This document shows, one piece after another, positions 57,286-64,000 of a stretch of 64,000 nucleotides of DNA. Positions within the stretch are counted from its first letter, which is position 1. Each line of letters opens with the position of its first letter. A program made the position numbers and the translations under genes. A model generated the notes under the pieces. The model saw only the letters and a program-made list of their open reading frames with translations, was not told the origin of the DNA and did no database searches. Source of the DNA: Planctomycetota bacterium (GTDB lineage: Bacteria; Planctomycetota; Phycisphaerae; UBA1845; UTPLA1); assembly GCA_003576905.1 (NCBI GenBank), contig QEVG01000005.1:62001-126000 (forward strand), in the 5' to 3' direction.

Positions 57286-57314
57286 ACACTAAATCTGGGC
57301 GGTTGGACTGTCAA
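57286..57314 (-). promoter_or_regulatory. Promoter of the small lipoprotein
   Basis: Minus strand: TTGACA (57309-57314), 17 bp, TAGTGT (57286-57291). Confidence 0.65.
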
Positions 57315-57409
57315 CGCGGCGCCCATTCCGCGTGGCCGAGCGAGGTTCGGACTGCAATCAGGCGCCGCGCCGCTCACCCTGCCGTCGGTGCCGTTCGGCG
57401 CTTGCCGAG

Positions 57410-57438
57410 TTGTCGGGCCGGGCGTGGACGGTTAGAAT
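57410..57438 (+). promoter_or_regulatory. Promoter of infA
   Basis: TTGTCG (57410-57415), 17 bp, TAGAAT (57433-57438). The leader to the infA ATG would be about 145 nt and contains no frame. Confidence 0.6.
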
Positions 57439-57590
57439 ATGGCCGGATCGGCTTTGCCGCGCGCGAGCCGTTTTCAGCCCTGTCCGCCGGGTTTTGTATC
57501 AGGGGGGTACCATCGGATTCGACTTGTGGGGTCGATCTGACCGATAGGACGCCAGCGGGGGCTGCCCGTGCGCCGGCCCAATGGAGACGT

Positions 57591-57815
57591 ATGTCGAAGA
57601 CGGAAACGATCGAAGTCGAAGCCCAGGTGGTTCAGGCCCTGCCGAACACGATGTTCCGGTGCGAGTTCGAACTCGCCGGGAAAAAGCACCTCGTGCTCGG
57701 CCACATCTCCGGACGCCTGCGCAAGAACTTCATCCGCATCCTGCCCGGCGACATGGTCCGCGTCGAGCTTTCTCCCTACGACCTCACGCGCGGTCGGATC
57801 ACCCGGCGCCTGTAG
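57591..57815 (+). CDS. infA: Translation initiation factor IF-1
   Basis: 74 residues, usual length 70-75. The OB-fold matches inf[61 protein letters not shown]-1 binds the A site during initiation. TGGAGA five bases upstream. It is not near rpmJ or secY here, unlike in many bacteria. The family's usual K/R-rich loop is intact. Confidence 0.97.
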   Translation: MSKTETIEVEAQVVQALPNTMFRCEFELAGKKHLVLGHISGRLRKNFIRILPGDMVRVELSPYDLTRGRITRRL

Positions 57816-57871
57816 CCGGATCCATCCTTCGCGCCGCGCCGATCGGCGGGGCGGTGAATCAATTCTGATTA

Positions 57872-58822
57872 TCAGATGCGCGTTTTGCTGATGCGGTCGG
57901 CGTACGCCTGCACGATGCGGCTGACAAGCTTGTGGCGGACGATGTCCACTTCGGTGAGACGGACCACGGCGATACCTTCGACATGTGAAAGCCGCCGCAC
58001 CGCGTCCGAAAGCCCGCTCGCCCCGTGGTGTTCGAGATCGGACTGGCTGTCATCGCCGGTGATGATCATCTTGCTGTGCTCGCCGAGACGGGTCAGGAAC
58101 ATGAGCATCTGCTGAACGGTCGCGTTCTGGGCTTCATCCAGAATGATCGCTGCGTTGTTGAGCGTCCGCCCGCGCATGAAAGCGAGCGGGATCACCTCGA
58201 TCGCATCGTTCGCGATGAAGCGCTTGATCTGCTCGAACTCCATCATGTCGTGCATCGCGTCGAACAGCGGCCGCAGGTACGGATTCACCTTGGCCTGCAT
58301 GTCGCCGGGAAGATAGCCGAGCTTTTCGCCAGCCTCGACGGCGGGCCGGGCGAGGACGATCCGCTTGAGCCGTCCGACTTTCAGCAGAGACAGGGCCATG
58401 GCCACGGCGAGGTAGGTCTTGCCCGTGCCGGCGGGGCCGAGGCAGAAGCACAGATCGTTCTCCGCCATGGCGCGAACATACGCCTCCTGCCCCGGCGTCT
58501 TGGGGCGGATGTTCGCCGACTGCCGGAATACCCGGATGACGCTGCTGTCGTTTTCAACCTGGCGCGCGGCCAGCTCGACAAGGGCGTCGGCAAGGTCGTT
58601 CTGATCGAGGTGCGAACGGCGGCGAAGTTTTTCCTGAAGCGAGTCGATCACCGCGGCGGCCTTGTTGACCGCCTCGCTTTCGCCGACCAGCTTGAGGGTC
58701 GAGTCGCGTGCAAAAATCTTGACACCCAGCGCCTCGCGCAGCGCCCGAAGATTGCAGTCCGCCGGACCGAAGAGCGAGATGCGCTGATCCAGCGGCAGAT
58801 CGAGTGTGATGACCAATTCCAA
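57872..58822 (-). CDS. PhoH-family ATPase
   Basis: 316 residues if the TTG at 58822 (GGGAG upstream) is the start. A PhoH N-terminal domain and an ATPase core: GPAGTGKTYLAVA (Walker A, about 127-139), ILDEAQNATVQQM (Walker B), then ITGDDSQSDL. RNA-binding-like KH character in the first 80 residues (LFGPADCNLRALREALGVKI). PhoH/YbeZ works with YbeY in rRNA and RNA metabolism in other bacteria. No ybeY is in the window. Next to cdsA. Confidence 0.88.
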   Translation of the reverse strand: MELVITLDLPLDQRISLFGPADCNLRALREALGVKIFARDSTLKLVGESEAVNKAAAVIDSLQEKLRRRSHLDQNDLADALVELAARQVENDSSVIRVFRQSANIRPKTPGQEAYVRAMAENDLCFCLGPAGTGKTYLAVAMALSLLKVGRLKRIVLARPAVEAGEKLGYLPGDMQAKVNPYLRPLFDAMHDMMEFEQIKRFIANDAIEVIPLAFMRGRTLNNAAIILDEAQNATVQQMLMFLTRLGEHSKMIITGDDSQSDLEHHGASGLSDAVRRLSHVEGIAVVRLTEVDIVRHKLVSRIVQAYADRISKTRI

Positions 58823-58903
58823 GGGGCTCGCGACTCCCGGTCGTGGACGCGGCTGTCGGGGTCGGGCGCTTCGACGCTCGGCCGTCCGACATGACCGTCC
58901 CTG

Positions 58904-59815
58904 TTATCTTAGCAGCAGCAGGCACGCGACGGGAGCGGTAAGAAGGATGGAATCAAGAATATCCAGCACTCCGCCGAACGCCGGAATCGCCGAGGCGGAG
59001 TCCTTCGACTGCGCGTCCCGCTTTATCAGCGACTCGAAAAGATCGCCCGCCTGCCCGACGAGGGCCATGACCAGTCCGAAAACCGCGCCGTGCACCGGCG
59101 GCGGAAAACCATGCGTGGCGTGCGTCGGCGTTGACGTCGCTGAACTCCCGAAGGCCCAGGAGAGTCCCGCCGCGCACGCCGCCGACGCGACGACGCCCCC
59201 GGCCAGACCCTCCCAGGTCTTCTTCGGACTCAGCCACCGGATCAGCTTCGTGCGGCCGAGGGCCAGCCCGGTGAAATACGCGCCGATGTCGCTCGCCTTC
59301 ACGGTCGCGACGAAGTAAATCAGAAGCGCGATGCCCCCGTGAAACCGCAGCGTCACCACGAACTGCGCCAGCAGCCCGATGTAGATTACGCAGAGGAGGC
59401 TCGTCGCCATGTCGCCTGCCGCCCGTTCCGTCCGCCGCCGGGCGGCCACACCGGCAAACGTGCCGAAAACGGCGGCGACGAGCATTGCCACGGTCAACTC
59501 AGCCACGCCGACGTCACCCAGCCCGGCCATCCAGAGCAGCCCTGAATGATACGCGAAGGGCACAAGGACAAGGCCGATCGACACGATCGCCGGCCACAGA
59601 AATAGCGGCGCGTGCCCGGCGGGGCGCAGAAGCCGGGCGAGTTCCAATGTACCCAGGTAGGCCAGCGCGCCGACGACCAGGGTCACGACCGCGCCGTCAA
59701 ATCGCGGTCCTGTCTCCTGTGCAGCCAGCCAGGCGGGAAGCCGGCTGTCGACATACAACAGCCCGAGCAGGGCGGCGATGAGCAGGGCGCCGAAGAAAAG
59801 ACGCTGGGAAAGCAT
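58904..59815 (-). CDS. cdsA: Phosphatidate cytidylyltransferase CdsA
   Basis: 303 residues, about seven hydrophobic helices. Family signature near the C-terminus: SPKKTWEGLAGG, then GDLFESLIKRDAQSKDSASAIPAFGGVLDILDSILLTAP. Makes CDP-diacylglycerol from phosphatidic acid and CTP, the branch point for phospholipid synthesis. The position after phoH is different from the usual uppS-cdsA-dxr cluster. Confidence 0.93.
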   Translation of the reverse strand: MLSQRLFFGALLIAALLGLLYVDSRLPAWLAAQETGPRFDGAVVTLVVGALAYLGTLELARLLRPAGHAPLFLWPAIVSIGLVLVPFAYHSGLLWMAGLGDVGVAELTVAMLVAAVFGTFAGVAARRRTERAAGDMATSLLCVIYIGLLAQFVVTLRFHGGIALLIYFVATVKASDIGAYFTGLALGRTKLIRWLSPKKTWEGLAGGVVASAACAAGLSWAFGSSATSTPTHATHGFPPPVHGAVFGLVMALVGQAGDLFESLIKRDAQSKDSASAIPAFGGVLDILDSILLTAPVACLLLLR

Positions 59816-59859
59816 GAACGAAGATTATCCGGGTCGGGCGGCGGACACCAGCGACCGGG

Positions 59860-61221
59860 TCAGGGGGCCGGCGCGGGCGGTGCCCCGTCGAGAATCGATC
59901 GCACGTCGAACGTGACCGGCTTGTTCTCCGGCGCGGCACGATCGGGCGTTGAAAAGGCCGCGTGCATGCGGCCGAAATTCGGCTCGAACACGACGCTGTG
60001 ATAGGTCTGGATGCGCTCGCGCGGACCGGAACGGCAGGCCACCATGCGCAGGATGTCCCATCCGTCGGCGACGGTCATAAGCTGGCCGCTGCGGGCGATC
60101 TCTTTCATCCGGCGGTCGATCTTCTCATAGCGATCGCAGGACTCGGCGCTGGCCCGTTTGCGATAATGATTCGTGCAGGGGAGGTACGCGGTCGCATCGC
60201 CAGCGCTACCGCTGCGCTGGGCGCGGCGGACCGTTACGCCGACGCCGTTGGTCAAGTCTCCGTCGTACTCGAACACGACGGCCGACTCCTTGTTGCCGCC
60301 GCGGTAGGGAAAGGAGATCGGCACATTGTTGCCCACGGCGGCGATGCGCCCGCGCAGGACGGCGAGGACATCCTTCCCGGCCGTGGCGGCATGGGCGGTC
60401 TCTACGGCGTCGCGCAGGGCGAAGCCTCTCGGCGTGAATCCCAGCGGGGCGGTCGGGGGGCCGGCAAACACGTCATGCATCGCGACCGTCACGCCCTCCG
60501 AGTTCATCCCGGTCAGGCAACCGATGTAGCCGGGCCAAGTAACCGAAAGCCACCCGAGACGGCCATCCTCTGGGCCGGGGGCATAGGCGACGACCATCTG
60601 CCCGGACTGAAGCGCGTTCAGCCGGTGCCAGTCGAGGTTGCGCCCGCTGATCGTATGGCCGTCCGCCGTCAGCGGTCCCCACGCGGCAAAGGACGAACAG
60701 CCGATTCGCGCCAGTTCGGGAATGCACGCGACGGCCACGAGATCGTCCAACGCGATCTGGCGGTCGAGTGTTTCGATGCGCGCGGCGTCGCCGAGACGGC
60801 GCACGACGCCCGCATGCATGCCGCGCAGTTCATCAAGGTAGCGCGGGGCGAAGTTCATCGCCTTGAGATGGCGGCGCGCCGTCGTTTCGAAGTTTTCAAT
60901 CGCCTCTGCCCCGCGGACGGTTTCGCGCAGGTAGCCGTCGAACAGCCCGACGATCTTTTCCGCGAGAAGATAGCCATGCGTGAAGCCGCGCTCGTATTGA
61001 GTGCCCCAGAGGACAAGCAGCGGGACGCCATCGACTTCGCTCAGCCTTCCGGTGAGCGATACATCCGCCCCGACGTGCGGCGACGCCGCCACCGGCGGAG
61101 ACGTTAAGGGCTTCGCCGAAGGGGAACCGCCGGAGTCGCCGGCGCGCAGCCCCGCAGGGGCGACAAGAACGATCGCGCAGAGTCCCGCGGCTCCGGCCAT
61201 CAATCGGCGGCGCTGAAACAT
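59860..61221 (-). CDS. Exported C45-type N-terminal-nucleophile hydrolase
   Basis: 453 residues. The ATG at 61221 has GAGG seven bases upstream. A signal peptide with RRRLMAG (possible Tat type) precedes residue 28. The C45 family pattern is present: GTQYERGFTHGYLLAEKI (about 73-90) and the nucleophile region IGCSSFAAWGPLTADGHTISGRNLDWH (Cys175), which in the family becomes the N-terminal Cys after self-cleavage. Related enzymes are acyl-CoA:6-APA acyltransferase and phospholipase-B-like proteins; substrate unknown. It is three bases from the recA stop, so it is likely co-transcribed with recA, an unusual pairing. Confidence 0.82.
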   Translation of the reverse strand: MFQRRRLMAGAAGLCAIVLVAPAGLRAGDSGGSPSAKPLTSPPVAASPHVGADVSLTGRLSEVDGVPLLVLWGTQYERGFTHGYLLAEKIVGLFDGYLRETVRGAEAIENFETTARRHLKAMNFAPRYLDELRGMHAGVVRRLGDAARIETLDRQIALDDLVAVACIPELARIGCSSFAAWGPLTADGHTISGRNLDWHRLNALQSGQMVVAYAPGPEDGRLGWLSVTWPGYIGCLTGMNSEGVTVAMHDVFAGPPTAPLGFTPRGFALRDAVETAHAATAGKDVLAVLRGRIAAVGNNVPISFPYRGGNKESAVVFEYDGDLTNGVGVTVRRAQRSGSAGDATAYLPCTNHYRKRASAESCDRYEKIDRRMKEIARSGQLMTVADGWDILRMVACRSGPRERIQTYHSVVFEPNFGRMHAAFSTPDRAAPENKPVTFDVRSILDGAPPAPAP

Positions 61222-61224
61222 CAA

Positions 61225-62385
61225 TTACCTCGCCGCCGCGGCGACCTTTTTCCCGGGAAGGGCGGTCTTGCCCTTCGCCGGGGTCGATGTCTTGCCGCCG
61301 GGAGCGTCCACTTTCACCTTGGCTTCATCCTTGCCGACCACCCGGGCGTCCTTGGCAGCCTCGGTCTTTGCGCCGGGCACCAGCAGAAGCCCGTTGACTT
61401 CGAGAATCTTGCGGCGGATTTCCTCGTAGAGGTCGGGGTTGTCCTTGAGGAAGACCTTGGCGTTTTCCTTGCCCTGGCCAAGCTGGACATCGCCGTAGCG
61501 CAGCCAGGCGCCCTGCCGCTCGATCAGGGTATGCTTCGTGGCGAGTTCGATCAGATCGCCCTCGCGGCTGATGCCGCTGTCGAACATGATGTCAAACAGG
61601 GTTTCGCGGAAGGGCGGGGCGACCTTGTTCTTCACGACGCGGGCTTTCACCTGGCTGCCGGTGACACGTTCGCCTTCCTTGATCGAGGCGATGCGCCGGA
61701 TGTCAATGCGTATGGAACTGTAAAACTTCAGCGCCCGTCCGCCCGGCGTCGTCTCCGGATTGCCGAACATGACGCCGATCTTCTCGCGAATCTGGTTGAT
61801 GAAGATGACAATGGTCTTGCTCTTGGCAATGCCGGCCGTGAGCTTCCGCATGCCTTGGCTCATGAGCCGGGCTTGAACGCCGACGGAGGCCTGCCCCATT
61901 TCGCCTTCCAGTTCGCTCTTAGGCGTCAGGGCGGCGACGGAGTCCACCACGATGACATCGACCGCGTTCGACCGGACCAGCATGTCCGTGATTTCCAGCG
62001 CCTGCTCGCCGCAGTCCGGCTGGCTGACCAGCAGCGTTTCCGGGTTCACGCCGCACCGCTTCATCCACGCTGGGTCGAGGGCGTGTTCCGCGTCGACAAA
62101 GGCGGCCACGCCGTCTCCGCGCTGCGCCGAAGCGACAATGTGCAGGGCCAGCGTCGTCTTGCCGCTGGACTCGGGGCCGAAGATCTCCACAATGCGCCCG
62201 CGCGGCACGCCGAAGCCGCCCAGGGCGATATCCAGCGAAAGCGCCCCGGTGCTGATTCCGTCCATGGACGGCGCGGCGTTGGCATCGAGCTGCATGATGG
62301 AGCCTTTGCCGTATGCCTTTTCGATCTGCTGTAGCGCCCGGTCGAGCGCCTGCTGGCGCTTGCTGTCTGCCTGAGGTGTGGACAT
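61225..62385 (-). CDS. recA: Recombinase RecA
   Basis: 386 residues; ATG 62385 with AGGAGAC upstream. Core as usual: GPESSGKTT (70-78), [40 protein letters not shown] (loop L2 region). RecA forms filaments on single-stranded DNA and promotes strand exchange and SOS induction. The last 50 residues (after VNGLLLVPG) are basic and Ala/Lys/Pro-rich ([20 protein letters not shown]) rather than the acidic tail common in Proteobacteria. Promoter at 62478-62506, and a direct repeat GTTC-N7-GTTC further upstream. Confidence 0.98.
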   Translation of the reverse strand: MSTPQADSKRQQALDRALQQIEKAYGKGSIMQLDANAAPSMDGISTGALSLDIALGGFGVPRGRIVEIFGPESSGKTTLALHIVASAQRGDGVAAFVDAEHALDPAWMKRCGVNPETLLVSQPDCGEQALEITDMLVRSNAVDVIVVDSVAALTPKSELEGEMGQASVGVQARLMSQGMRKLTAGIAKSKTIVIFINQIREKIGVMFGNPETTPGGRALKFYSSIRIDIRRIASIKEGERVTGSQVKARVVKNKVAPPFRETLFDIMFDSGISREGDLIELATKHTLIERQGAWLRYGDVQLGQGKENAKVFLKDNPDLYEEIRRKILEVNGLLLVPGAKTEAAKDARVVGKDEAKVKVDAPGGKTSTPAKGKTALPGKKVAAAAR

Positions 62386-62477
62386 CGAGCCGTCTCCTGG
62401 AAGACTTGTTCGGTTGTGCTTTCGCGCTGCCTGGGGTCGCCGGCGGACGGACGTGGCCACGTCCCGCGACTTTCCAT

Positions 62478-62506
62478 ATCATGACACGATATCGGCGGGC
62501 AGGCAA
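62478..62506 (-). promoter_or_regulatory. Possible promoter of recA
   Basis: Minus strand: TTGCCT (62501-62506), 17 bp, CATGAT (62478-62483), about 95 bp before the start codon. Confidence 0.45.
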
Positions 62507-62534
62507 GCGGTTTTTTAGGAAAATGTTAGGTATT

Positions 62535-62549
62535 GTTCGGACCCTGTTC
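62535..62549. promoter_or_regulatory. GTTC-N7-GTTC direct repeat upstream of recA
   Basis: GTTC at 62535-62538 and again at 62546-62549, exactly seven bases between. This is the form of the LexA box known from alphaproteobacteria. It lies between recA and the divergent RCK-protein gene, about 30 bp beyond the proposed recA -35 box, further than usual for a repressor site. Confidence 0.35.
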
Positions 62550-62657
62550 GGGGCCGGCCCGCCGAGGCGAAGACTTGTGCCTAACTCCCTGTGGATTCAC
62601 GGCTAAGCGACGGGCGGCGAACGGGCGTCCCGGCGGATCGCGTGCCAGCGAGGTCAA

Positions 62658-63752
62658 TTGAACCGGCTCCACGTGCATCGGATTCGTGGTCCCCTCCGTC
62701 GGCCCCATCCGCTTCGATCGCGGTGGCGCCGCGAGTGGTGCTTCGTCCGCGCCGCGGCGAAGCACCTGCGAAACCGCGTCATCCTGATGGCGGCCATACT
62801 CATCGGGGGCGGCCTGTCGTTTCAGTACCTTGAGCCGGAGAAACAGCACACGCTTCCCCGGGCGACCTATTACGCCTGGTCCCTCGTGTTCGGTGAAGCC
62901 CCCGAGGAGTTCCCCAACTCACCGTTTCTTCAGTTGCTCTTTTTCCTCGTGCCCGTGCTGGGGCTTACGGTCATCATCGAGGGCATCGTCGACCTGGCCC
63001 TGATGCTGCGCGATCGGCGGAGATACGAAAGGAGCTGGTGTGTCATGATGGCGGCATCTCTTTCCGACCACATCGTCCTCGTCGGCCTGGGCAAGCTCGG
63101 CTTTCGCACCTATCGCCTGCTTCACCAGCTCGGCGAGCCCGTCGTCGTCATCGAGCGGAATCCCGATTGCCAGTTTCTCGAAGAAATCCGCCGTGACGGG
63201 ACTCCGGTCCTGATCGGCGACGCCCGGCGCGAGTTGCTCCTCAACGATGCCAACGTGGCCAGGGCCAAAAGCATCGTCCTCGCGACCGACGACGACCTCG
63301 CCAACCTGGAGATCGCCCTCGACGCCCGCAAGCTGTCCCACGACATTCGCGTCGTCCTGCGCATGTTCGACCAGAACATGGCCGACAAGATCCGCGAAGG
63401 GTTCAACATCCACATCGCCATGAGCCAGTCGGCGATCAGCGCCCCGGCCTTCGCCGTCGCGGCCATCGAATCCTCCATCGTCGGAAGCTTCGTCGTCGGC
63501 GAGCAGCTCGTCGTCATGCAGAACTGGGAGGTCTGGGAGTCCGGGCGGCTCGCCTTTCGCACCGTGGGGCAGGTCATGTCTGGACACGGCATTTGCATCA
63601 TCGAGCGCCGCCCCGCAGGAAGCGCGGGCAGTCCGCAACTATTCCCGCCACCGGACACCCAGCTTCAGCCTGGCGACATGCTTCTGATTCAGGCGCCCTA
63701 TGAAAAGATCCAGTCGCTCAGGGTTCAGAAAGACGCCGCCCCGGTGCGATGA
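62658..63752 (+). CDS. RCK/TrkA-N domain membrane protein lacking a potassium selectivity filter
   Basis: 364 residues if the TTG start at 62658 is used; GTG 62673 and ATG 62787 are alternatives. An Arg-rich N-terminus, one membrane helix (about 40-58), a loop where potassium channels carry TVGYG but here reading AWSLVFGEAPEEFPN, a second helix (about 90-112), then a TrkA-N (RCK-N) Rossmann domain (HIVLVGLGKLGFRTYRLL, VVIERNPDCQFLEEI, IGDARRELLL) and an RCK-C-like end. It resembles a two-helix ligand-gated ion channel, but the missing filter means potassium selectivity is doubtful. Confidence 0.8.
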   Translation: MNRLHVHRIRGPLRRPHPLRSRWRREWCFVRAAAKHLRNRVILMAAILIGGGLSFQYLEPEKQHTLPRATYYAWSLVFGEAPEEFPNSPFLQLLFFLVPVLGLTVIIEGIVDLALMLRDRRRYERSWCVMMAASLSDHIVLVGLGKLGFRTYRLLHQLGEPVVVIERNPDCQFLEEIRRDGTPVLIGDARRELLLNDANVARAKSIVLATDDDLANLEIALDARKLSHDIRVVLRMFDQNMADKIREGFNIHIAMSQSAISAPAFAVAAIESSIVGSFVVGEQLVVMQNWEVWESGRLAFRTVGQVMSGHGICIIERRPAGSAGSPQLFPPPDTQLQPGDMLLIQAPYEKIQSLRVQKDAAPVR

Positions 63753-63797
63753 CGCCTATGCGCGTGCTGGTTGGCCCCTCAGATTCAAGATGAAAGA

Positions 63798-63825
63798 GCG
63801 GGGCGACCCATCAAAGTCGTCCCGC
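63798..63825. terminator. Hairpin between convergent genes
   Basis: A 10-bp stem with one G-U pair, GCGGGGCGAC (63798-63807) with GTCGTCCCGC (63816-63825). On the minus strand it is followed by a T-rich stretch (TCTTTCATCTT), so it may serve the partial gene at the right edge. Confidence 0.45.
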
Positions 63826-63862
63826 CCATTGCTTAGCCCCTGAGGACCGCGGCTCCAGACAG

Positions 63863-64000
63863 TCAGCGACGTACCTGTACCACGAGGATGATCGACTGCC
63901 CCTCGGCGAGGCCGGCCGGCGATCCGCCCACGACGTAATACTCTCCCGAATTCATTGTGAGCCGTGTTTCGATTTCAAACGACCCGCTGAGTGACTGCTG
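63863..64000 (-). CDS. C-terminal fragment of a probably exported protein
   Basis: The last 45 residues plus TGA of a gene running off the right edge on the minus strand. The fragment has alternating hydrophobic residues (SFEIETRLTM, EYYVVGGSPAGL, SIILVVQVRR), typical of beta-strands in exported or secretin-like proteins. It is too short to name. Confidence 0.5.
   Translation of the reverse strand, partial: QQSLSGSFEIETRLTMNSGEYYVVGGSPAGLAEGQSIILVVQVRR

Noticed and set aside
57500-57545. Sequence resembling the 5' end of tmRNA (GGATTCGACTTG with a G-rich start)
   Set aside because: infA begins about 50 bp further on and no matching tRNA-like 3' half with a T-arm is found within the next 400 bp.

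Overview
The window is GC-rich, gene-dense bacterial chromosome. It most resembles a member of the Planctomycetota, perhaps Phycisphaerae-like. This is inferred from gene content, not from a marker-gene tree. The signs are: an ECF sigma factor divergent from a PknB-type kinase with a TPR tail; a PEP-CTERM protein; a zinc-ribbon membrane protein of a kind I associate with planctomycetes; an enlarged SecA (1335 residues); a short-form AMP nucleosidase; and large secreted proteins with calcium-binding repeats. I see no insertion sequence, phage block, integrase or CRISPR array. It reads as core chromosome with lineage-specific insertions inside conserved genes.

Layout. 0.4-12 kb: a PDZ/hydrolase-fold protein, two divergent TMTC-like membrane proteins with TPR tails, a glycine-rich lipoprotein, a secreted metzincin protease, a TerC protein and a cadherin-like-repeat lipoprotein. 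12-17 kb: a substrate-binding lipoprotein, VanZ, an orphan ParA, an isolated unit for a 22-residue Lys/Ala peptide, a HAD phosphatase and PyrK. 17-25 kb: a small-RNA or attenuator candidate, ffh, two membrane proteins and secA, so two parts of the protein-targeting machinery lie close together. 25-31 kb: a NatAB-like ABC exporter, RecQ, TsaD and a polyprenyl-phosphate glycosyltransferase. 32-40 kb: NrnA, AMP nucleosidase, the sigma/kinase pair, a PEP-CTERM protein, tRNA-Glu, a second small-RNA candidate, a tiny lipoprotein, Aat and an HU protein. 40-52 kb: a GT39-like transferase, an unknown protein, a C-terminal processing protease, a TGS GTPase, RadA, an O-antigen-ligase/TPR protein, GuaB and a lipoprotein. 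52-64 kb: an amino-acid permease, PurC, a second HU protein, a DksA-like protein with a histone-H1-like tail, IF-1, PhoH, CdsA, a C45-type Ntn hydrolase, RecA, an RCK-domain membrane protein and the end of a secreted protein.

The gene set is mostly housekeeping: purine metabolism (guaB, purC, amn), translation and tRNA modification (infA, tsaD, aat, tRNA-Glu), DNA repair (recA, radA, recQ), protein export (ffh, secA) and envelope building (cdsA, glycosyltransferases, TPR-tailed membrane enzymes, lipoproteins). Many promoters can be read directly. A recurring form is TTGnnn, a 16-18 bp spacer and a -10 box beginning TAG (TAGACT, TAGATT, TAGAAT).

The most promising novelties are: (1) the complete promoter-to-terminator unit at 15.0-15.3 kb for a 22-residue Lys/Ala-rich peptide with an ideal ribosome-binding site; (2) a minus-strand RNA at 17.17-17.29 kb with its own promoter, an intrinsic terminator and a 9-bp alternative pairing; (3) a second terminator-ended, structured minus-strand RNA candidate beside tRNA-Glu; (4) four W/FG repeats and a cysteine cluster inserted into SecA; (5) basic Lys/Ala tails on the DksA-like protein and on RecA.
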